64,000 bases of DNA, taken from assembly GCA_023665605.1 (NCBI GenBank), contig JAMPDP010000001.1, positions 829,676 through 893,675 on the forward strand, in the 5' to 3' direction. The DNA comes from Candidatus Amulumruptor caecigallinarius. Lineage in GTDB: Bacteria > Bacteroidota > Bacteroidia > Bacteroidales > Muribaculaceae. The notes under the pieces were generated by a model that had not been told where the DNA came from, did not search any database, and worked only from the letters and a program-made list of their open reading frames with translations. Positions 59,545 through 64,000 of this stretch are shown here, piece by piece. The position numbers were made by a program, and so were the translations under genes. Numbering within the stretch: the stretch's first letter is position 1; every line of letters begins with the position of its first letter.

Positions 59545-60617
59545 TATGTAAGTCGTGGCTTCCGCAGACGTTTCACCAAAGGTGCGGATATGCTGTGGGC
59601 TAACCAACTAAATATAATAACACCTGTCATAGTGAGCAGTATGGCCACTCCGCTCGAAACATCGCTAAATGTATAAACCACCATCTGCATAACGACACCG
59701 TGGCTGAGGTACATCTCATACGATATGCCACCCAGAAAGCGTGTGAAGACATTTGTGATTCGGCGACGGTATGTGGTCAAGAACACCAGGGTGATTATGG
59801 AGAGTCCAAGGGCCTCCTTAAGCAGATACCCTCCTGCAAAACCGCCCTGCTTGAACCGCAGGTAAGCCACACCCAAGGCAACGCAGCATGCTAAAGCAAT
59901 AGCACTTTTGAGTCGACGGCGATCCGCAAGCCATCGCTTCACGTGTGTGAAGTTGCGGTAGAGTATCACACCCCATGCCAGTCCCATCATCTCATATGGC
60001 CACTTTGAGATGGCTATGATGTATTTAGAGTCGGCTTTCGAGACCGTCCATAGAACGACAGATGCCAAAGTGACGATAACCACTAATGCAACGTCAAAGA
60101 GGCGACGGCTTATCCATCGGCGACGGTACACCAAAGCAAGGAGATAGAACACAACGCAATACTCCAGTAACGCCACAACATAACCGTAAATGGTGAAGAG
60201 GTGGGAGAGCGGAGGAACCGTTCCCTCGGAGATAAACCGAAAGAGAAAAGCCAGGGCATTGATCACCAAGTTGGGAATTATCAGGGCTGAGAGGCGACCG
60301 CGCCAAAATGTCCGAAGGTAACGGTCATTGTGGTCAAGACTGTAATTCATGCCAAAGGCCGAGAACATGAAGAAGAAAGTGACGGCTACGTAAGCGAAAC
60401 TCCCTATCGCGTCCTGGAGCGGGTTCCCCATCCCGGGGGGGAAATGGACGAAAATCACGATGATAGCACAGATCCCCTTGAGCGTGTTAGTGTATTCCTT
60501 GCTAAAGAAGAAACCGCCTTCAGAAGTATCAATCGTATTGCGCCACAGCAATATGATAATGACGCAGAGAGGCACAAGGGCAGTGAGCCCTATGCTTAAG
60601 ATTGTTGAATGTGGCAT
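59544..60617 (-). CDS. acyltransferase 3 family membrane protein
   Basis: A 357-residue protein with about ten membrane spans. After the first span, YTNTLKGICAIIVIFVHFPPGMG gives the family position of the active-site His (here VIFVHF), and FFFMFSAFGMNYS is the next conserved part. Such enzymes put acyl groups (often acetyl) on O-antigen, capsule or exopolysaccharide. Base composition is less GC-rich than the neighbours. It stands alone, with no glycan cluster around it, behind a long structured leader (60618-60880). Confidence 0.85.
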   Translation of the reverse strand: MPHSTILSIGLTALVPLCVIIILLWRNTIDTSEGGFFFSKEYTNTLKGICAIIVIFVHFPPGMGNPLQDAIGSFAYVAVTFFFMFSAFGMNYSLDHNDRYLRTFWRGRLSALIIPNLVINALAFLFRFISEGTVPPLSHLFTIYGYVVALLEYCVVFYLLALVYRRRWISRRLFDVALVVIVTLASVVLWTVSKADSKYIIAISKWPYEMMGLAWGVILYRNFTHVKRWLADRRRLKSAIALACCVALGVAYLRFKQGGFAGGYLLKEALGLSIITLVFLTTYRRRITNVFTRFLGGISYEMYLSHGVVMQMVVYTFSDVSSGVAILLTMTGVIIFSWLAHSISAPLVKRLRKPRLT

Positions 60618-60679
60618 CCGATAACGGGTTTATGCGAATGCCACAGTCCGTAGTTATGGTGTTTTCGGCAGGACGGCAA

Positions 60680-60805
60680 AATGCATGGACGACAGCCCAT
60701 GATGCAGTCCTGAGAAAACTGTTACGAACGGCAAGTCACGTCCATGCATTAAGCCGGGACGCTTACAACTTGCTCCAATTATTCGCAACTATGAAATTTC
60801 TCAGG
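60680..60805 (-). ncRNA. candidate structured RNA in the acyltransferase leader
   Basis: On the minus-strand RNA four helices stack into one long hairpin: 60797-60805 with 60709-60717 (9 bp), 60782-60789 with 60721-60728 (8 bp), 60768-60773 with 60731-60736 (6 bp), and 60757-60762 with 60738-60743 (6 bp, one G-U). The loop and last helix (60739-60750, CGTCCATGCATT on plus) are complementary over 12 bp to 60680-60691, further 3'. This gives a pseudoknot or an alternative fold, as in riboswitches. It lies 63-190 nt before the ATG. Confidence 0.55.
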
Positions 60806-60887
60806 TTTCATCATGTATGGAACAAATAGCAAACGCTATGTGAAAATTTTAAGTGTGGGTCAACCTCCGCTGTCCCTATGTCAGAGG

Positions 60888-60895
60888 CAAAGTTA
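60888..60895 (-). promoter_or_regulatory. -7 box of the acyltransferase leader
   Basis: TAACTTTG on the minus strand would start transcription near 60881, about 265 nt before the ATG at 60617, so the structured segment is in the message. The -33 element is weak (TTG at 16 nt). Confidence 0.5.
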
Positions 60896-60986
60896 CTACA
60901 ATTTTTACATTCAATGGTTAACTATGTAACTACCCAGCAGGGCAACCGCATCAAAATGAGGAAATAGAGTGCTGAAATCACAAGAC

Positions 60987-61109
60987 GGTGTTGCAAAACC
61001 GGCAATTTCCGTCAATTTGTAGGGATGCACCGTGGTGCATCCGTTGATTTACAGATTGTTGCACCGGATGCACCACGGTGCATCCCTACAAGCCGATGGT
61101 TTTGCAACA
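60987..61109. repeat. REPIN-like element bounded by GTTTTGCAACA inverted repeats
   Basis: The ends GGTGTTGCAAAACC (60987-61000) and GGTTTTGCAACA (61098-61109) are inverted over 12 bp. Inside, a perfect 26-bp inverted repeat (61017-61042 and 61066-61091; TTGTAGGGATGCACCG...) forms two facing REP units with a 23-nt gap. The ends are the same family as those of the 3678-3850 element, although the cargo differs. Confidence 0.7.
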
Positions 61110-61217
61110 AGCTCGAAGAGCCGCGTTGCTGCATTGACAAGTTATTTTATAGTCACGGCTTGAGGCGGTTGCAAGAGGTGTTTTTGCGCGAGAGGATGCG
61201 GTTTGCGACTTTTTCGC

Positions 61218-61225
61218 TATATTTG
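61218..61225 (+). promoter_or_regulatory. -7 box before dut
   Basis: TATATTTG lies 27 nt before the ATG at 61253. A TTTG lies 12 nt upstream, too near for a standard -33. Confidence 0.5.
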
Positions 61226-61252
61226 GTGTTTATAATAGAGTGAGTAACTAAG

Positions 61253-61696
61253 ATGGAACATATCAAGGTAAAGATTATCAACCGGTCGGGGCATGAGCTG
61301 CCGGCGTATGAAACGCCGTCGGCGGCGGGTATGGACGTACGTGCCTGTCTGAAAGAGCCGGTGACGTTAGGCCCTCTTGAAAGGGCACTTATCCCTACCG
61401 GGCTGCGCATACAGCTCCCGCGAGGCTATGAGTGCCAGATTCGGCCCCGCAGCGGTCTGTCCCTGCGTCACGGCATCAGCCTGGTAAACACCCCCGGCAC
61501 CGTAGACGCTGACTATCGCGGCGAGATTGGCATCATTGTAATCAATCTGTCCAACGAGCCGTTCACAATCAACGATGGCGAGCGCATAGCCCAGATGGTA
61601 ATCAAGGAATACACCCACGTGACCTGGGAGCCGGTGGAGCGCATCGACGAGACCGAGCGCGGCGACGGTGCCTTCGGCCATACCGGCGTAAACTGA
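61253..61696 (+). CDS. dut: deoxyuridine 5'-triphosphate nucleotidohydrolase
   Basis: A 147-residue trimeric dUTPase. All five motifs are visible: [42 protein letters not shown] and the C-terminal [10 protein letters not shown] loop that closes the active site. It removes dUTP and provides dUMP. It is followed by the TPR and DUF4292 genes in the usual Bacteroidales order. Confidence 0.97.
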   Translation: MEHIKVKIINRSGHELPAYETPSAAGMDVRACLKEPVTLGPLERALIPTGLRIQLPRGYECQIRPRSGLSLRHGISLVNTPGTVDADYRGEIGIIVINLSNEPFTINDGERIAQMVIKEYTHVTWEPVERIDETERGDGAFGHTGVN

Positions 61697-61719
61697 ATTG
61701 TGCAAGCACTTACGCAAAG

Positions 61720-63636
61720 ATGAATAAACATATACGCAAAGAGGCAGCAGCATGCTCTTCACCGGCACGGCGGAGGCACCTGTGGTTGCGTGCGCTTCTC
61801 ACCCCGATAGCGGCATTGATGCTCCTGCCGGTGCTCGCCGGCTCCAAGGCGAGCCGCTGGGACCGCGAGGCCGCCATCCACAAGGCTGACTACCTCTTCA
61901 TGGAGTCAGAGCGGCGCAAAGCGTTAGCTCAGAACGATGCCTACTTCGAAACCCTCGGGGAGGCTCTGCGGCTCAACCCCTCCGACAAGGCCATGGGCTT
62001 TGACTACGGCTTCTATGAGGTGATGATGGATGGCCGCGACTCAGCTGCAATATCCCGCGGCTACGGGCGTATGGCCGACTACTTCCGGAGCACACCCACC
62101 GACATATACAACGGGCTCACGTTCGCCCGCCTGAGCGAAGTGCTCGGGCTCAACGACCGTGCACGCGACGCCTGGCGGCAGCTCCACACGGTGTTTCCCG
62201 ACCGTGGCGAGGTGGCCCTACGTTACGCGCAGGCCATGCTCACCAGTCCGGACTCCGCCGACCATCGCCTGGCGCTCGCCGCATATGACTCCATAGAGAG
62301 TGCCGACGGCAAAGACCTGCAAGTGACCAACCTGAAGGTGAACTACTACCTGCAGCAGCGTGACACCGCCAACGTACGCGCCGAGCTGGCAGCCCTGCTC
62401 GAGGCCTTTCCCCGTTCGGCCAACGTAGCCTCGTATGCAGGTGATGTCAATGCTGCCCTCGGCAACAAGGACGCAGCCCTGAACTATTACCGCATAGCGT
62501 GCGCCACGGACTCCACCAACGGCTACGCTTACTATTCGCTGGCCAACTTCTACCGCAGCATCGGCGACGAGCAAGCCTACAACCGCGAGATACTCAACGC
62601 ACTGACCAAGCAGTCGCTTGACGTGGAGACCAAGCTGCGCATCCTCGGCTCATACATTGAGAGCGAGGGTGTTACAGCAGCCGCCCAGGCCGCTGTCGCC
62701 GCACCTGCCGACACGGCAAATATGGCGGAGGTTGTCGACATTGCCGAGGCAGACACGGTGGTTCCCGTCTCGCCCGACTCGCTGATGGCCGAGGAGAGCC
62801 GGATAGACGACCTGTTTCGCGTGCTGCTGGAGCAGCATCCTCATGAGCCGGAAATCTACGGCTTCTATGCGTCCTATCTGGTGTCAATCCCTGACTTCGT
62901 GGGGGCTGCCCAGGCCATGAGCAGCAAACTTGACATCGAGCCCAACGACCTGCCCGGTTGGCAGGGGTTGCTGAGCCTCGACCTCCAGAACAACGATATG
63001 CAGGGGGCCGAGAGCGATGCCATGCGTGCCCTCCGCTATTTCCCTGACGATGCCCGGCTGCTGCTGATGCTCGGCGGGGTACTCCAGCAACAGGAGCGAT
63101 ACCCCGAGGCAATGAAGGCCCTCACGCACGCCATGGAGAGCACCGACTCCGCCGACCTCAAGACACTCTCGATGATCAAGACCTCGATAGGTGACGTGAA
63201 CTATGCAAGTGGCGACAAGGCCAAGGCCTTCACCGACTATCGCGCCGCCCTTGAGCTTGACCCCGACAACAACACGGCCCTCAACAACTGCGCCTACTAT
63301 CTGGCGTGCGAGGGCAAAGACCTTGACCAGGCTCTCGAAATGGCACGCAAAGCCCTTGCCGAGAACCCCGACAGCCCCACCACCCTTGACACTTACGCAT
63401 GGGTGCTCTTCAAGCTGAAGAAGTATGACGAGGCGTTGACAGCCATCAGCCGCGTGCTCGACCTGCTTCCCGACGAGGAGCGACATGGTGAGGAGCTTGA
63501 CCATGCCGGTGACATCAACTTCATGAACGGCAACCGCGCCGAAGCCCTCAAATACTGGAAAGAGGCCCTGAAGCTCGACAAAGACAACGAACTGCTCCGC
63601 CGCAAGGTGAAGGAGCGCACCATCTTCTTTGAGTAA
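61720..63636 (+). CDS. tetratricopeptide repeat protein
   Basis: A 638-residue protein. A basic N-terminus and one hydrophobic segment (about 22-42) suggest export or a membrane anchor. TPR units run through the body, clearest near AEALKYWKEALKLDKDNELL, YPEAMKALTHAMESTD and AKAFTDYRAALELDPDNNTALNN (in parts). A variable linker of acidic residues lies around 315-355. TPR arrays bind protein partners; the place between dut and a DUF4292 lipoprotein is conserved in Bacteroidales and hints at an envelope assembly role. Confidence 0.88.
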   Translation: MNKHIRKEAAACSSPARRRHLWLRALLTPIAALMLLPVLAGSKASRWDREAAIHKADYLFMESERRKALAQNDAYFETLGEALRLNPSDKAMGFDYGFYEVMMDGRDSAAISRGYGRMADYFRSTPTDIYNGLTFARLSEVLGLNDRARDAWRQLHTVFPDRGEVALRYAQAMLTSPDSADHRLALAAYDSIESADGKDLQVTNLKVNYYLQQRDTANVRAELAALLEAFPRSANVASYAGDVNAALGNKDAALNYYRIACATDSTNGYAYYSLANFYRSIGDEQAYNREILNALTKQSLDVETKLRILGSYIESEGVTAAAQAAVAAPADTANMAEVVDIAEADTVVPVSPDSLMAEESRIDDLFRVLLEQHPHEPEIYGFYASYLVSIPDFVGAAQAMSSKLDIEPNDLPGWQGLLSLDLQNNDMQGAESDAMRALRYFPDDARLLLMLGGVLQQQERYPEAMKALTHAMESTDSADLKTLSMIKTSIGDVNYASGDKAKAFTDYRAALELDPDNNTALNNCAYYLACEGKDLDQALEMARKALAENPDSPTTLDTYAWVLFKLKKYDEALTAISRVLDLLPDEERHGEELDHAGDINFMNGNRAEALKYWKEALKLDKDNELLRRKVKERTIFFE

Positions 63637-63660
63637 AGACACTCCGATGCCCTTAACCAG

Positions 63661-63720
63661 TCAGGATTAATCAGGATTAAACATGATTAATCAGGAATAA
63701 TCGGGATTAACCGGGAAGAA
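63661..63720. repeat. GATTAA array, six 10-bp units
   Basis: Six consecutive 10-bp units follow the pattern nCnGGATTAA with variation (TCAGGATTAA twice, then ACATGATTAA, TCAGGAATAA, TCGGGATTAA, CCGGGAAGAA). They fill the gap between the TPR stop and the DUF4292 start. The period matches one DNA helical turn. A related array is at 7992-8090. Confidence 0.75.
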
Positions 63721-63736
63721 TAAACCTCAACCATCG

Positions 63737-64000
63737 ATGAAACTATCACTTGCGGGCGCCGTGACCACGGTCGCCCTCTGCCTGACTCTTGCCGGGTGCC
63801 ACTCCACCAAGACAGCCACCCCCGCCGAGCCCATGGGTGAACAGGTCACTGTAGCCTCACTGCCTGAACGCGCCGCCGTCGTGGCCGGCGAGCTTCGCCC
63901 GTGGAACACACTGAAAGTGCCCGTGAGCATCAAGCTGAGCTCACCCGGCAAAATCACTCTGTCCGGCACCGCCGTAATGGAGCGCGGCAAAGCCCTGAGC
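63737..64000 (+). CDS. DUF4292 lipoprotein (3' end outside window)
   Basis: The first 88 residues of a lipoprotein: MKLSLAGAVTTVALCLTLAGC gives the signal with lipobox LAGC. The next part (WNTLKVPVSIKLSSPGKITLSG) matches the start of DUF4292 proteins, which resemble the LolA/LolB fold. It probably acts on the inner face of the outer membrane. It is cut only by the window edge. Confidence 0.85.
   Translation, partial: MKLSLAGAVTTVALCLTLAGCHSTKTATPAEPMGEQVTVASLPERAAVVAGELRPWNTLKVPVSIKLSSPGKITLSGTAVMERGKALS

Larger units (their letters stand above)
60618..61252. other. gene-free region with structured leader and repeat element
   Basis: 635 nt. On the minus strand, 60618-60880 is the leader of the acyltransferase gene. 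A -7 box lies at 60888-60895. A repeat module and REPIN-like element occupy about 60940-61109. The rest leads into the dut promoter. Confidence 0.65.

Noticed and set aside
58760..61252. Possible insertion sequence
   Set aside because: No transposase, no matching terminal repeats around the whole segment, and the only gene is an acyltransferase.

Overview
The window comes from a GC-rich member of the Bacteroidales, most like the Muribaculaceae. The evidence is the Bacteroidetes -7 promoter box (TAnnTTTG, in several cases with a TTG about 20 nt upstream), the gene order DUF6242 - DUF6089 - uppS - bamA - ompH - ompH, the order dut - TPR - DUF4292, a str-S10-spc-alpha ribosomal supercluster without tuf after fusA, and a secreted GH13 enzyme with a C-terminal module like a type IX secretion signal. 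The family assignment is inference; no rRNA is present.

Layout. 1-8230: on the minus strand, a GT-C glycosyltransferase cut by the window edge, a large uncharacterised protein, then recJ-recQ. A mobile-looking repeat sits between the uncharacterised gene and recQ. 8231-28013: a minus-strand run of 33 genes from rpsL to rplQ (ribosomal proteins, fusA, secY, map, infA, rpoA), with its main promoter at 28170-28201 and a likely internal promoter before rpsM. 28669-36892: on the plus strand, a GatB/YqeY-like protein, serS, pheT, a YebC-family regulator, then envelope genes. 36940-40825: bamA and two Skp/OmpH chaperones. 40944-47644: a membrane protein, galM, a nucleotidyltransferase, an ABC-ATPase/TOPRIM protein, menA and a gamma-carbonic-anhydrase-like protein. 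47655-50886: on the minus strand, a CD225-DUF2752 pair and bioB-dtd-deoC. 51019-58759: on the plus strand, a hipB-hipA module, ruvX, a GH13 amylase, an RluA-type pseudouridine synthase, fmt and a SpoU methyltransferase. 58760-61252: a pocket rich in non-coding structure. 61253-64000: dut, a TPR protein and a DUF4292 lipoprotein cut by the edge.

The core genes are conventional. The unusual material is non-coding and lies mainly in 58.8-61.2 kb. Two divergent transcription units without a protein each have promoter, hairpin and terminator (candidate small RNAs). A 140-nt stretch upstream of an acyltransferase can form a four-helix hairpin whose loop can pair with a 3' segment (pseudoknot or switch). 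Repeat families with GGTTTTGCAACACC-type ends and GGATGCAC...GTGCATCC hairpins are scattered through the window, and GATTAA arrays with 10-bp periodicity occur at 8.0 and 63.7 kb. The clearest protein candidate for an unstudied role is the ATPase/TOPRIM protein at 44448-46109.

Start sites were moved inward wherever the longest reading frame ran into a neighbouring gene, a repeat or a non-homologous extension. All calls come from reading the sequence; no database search was run.
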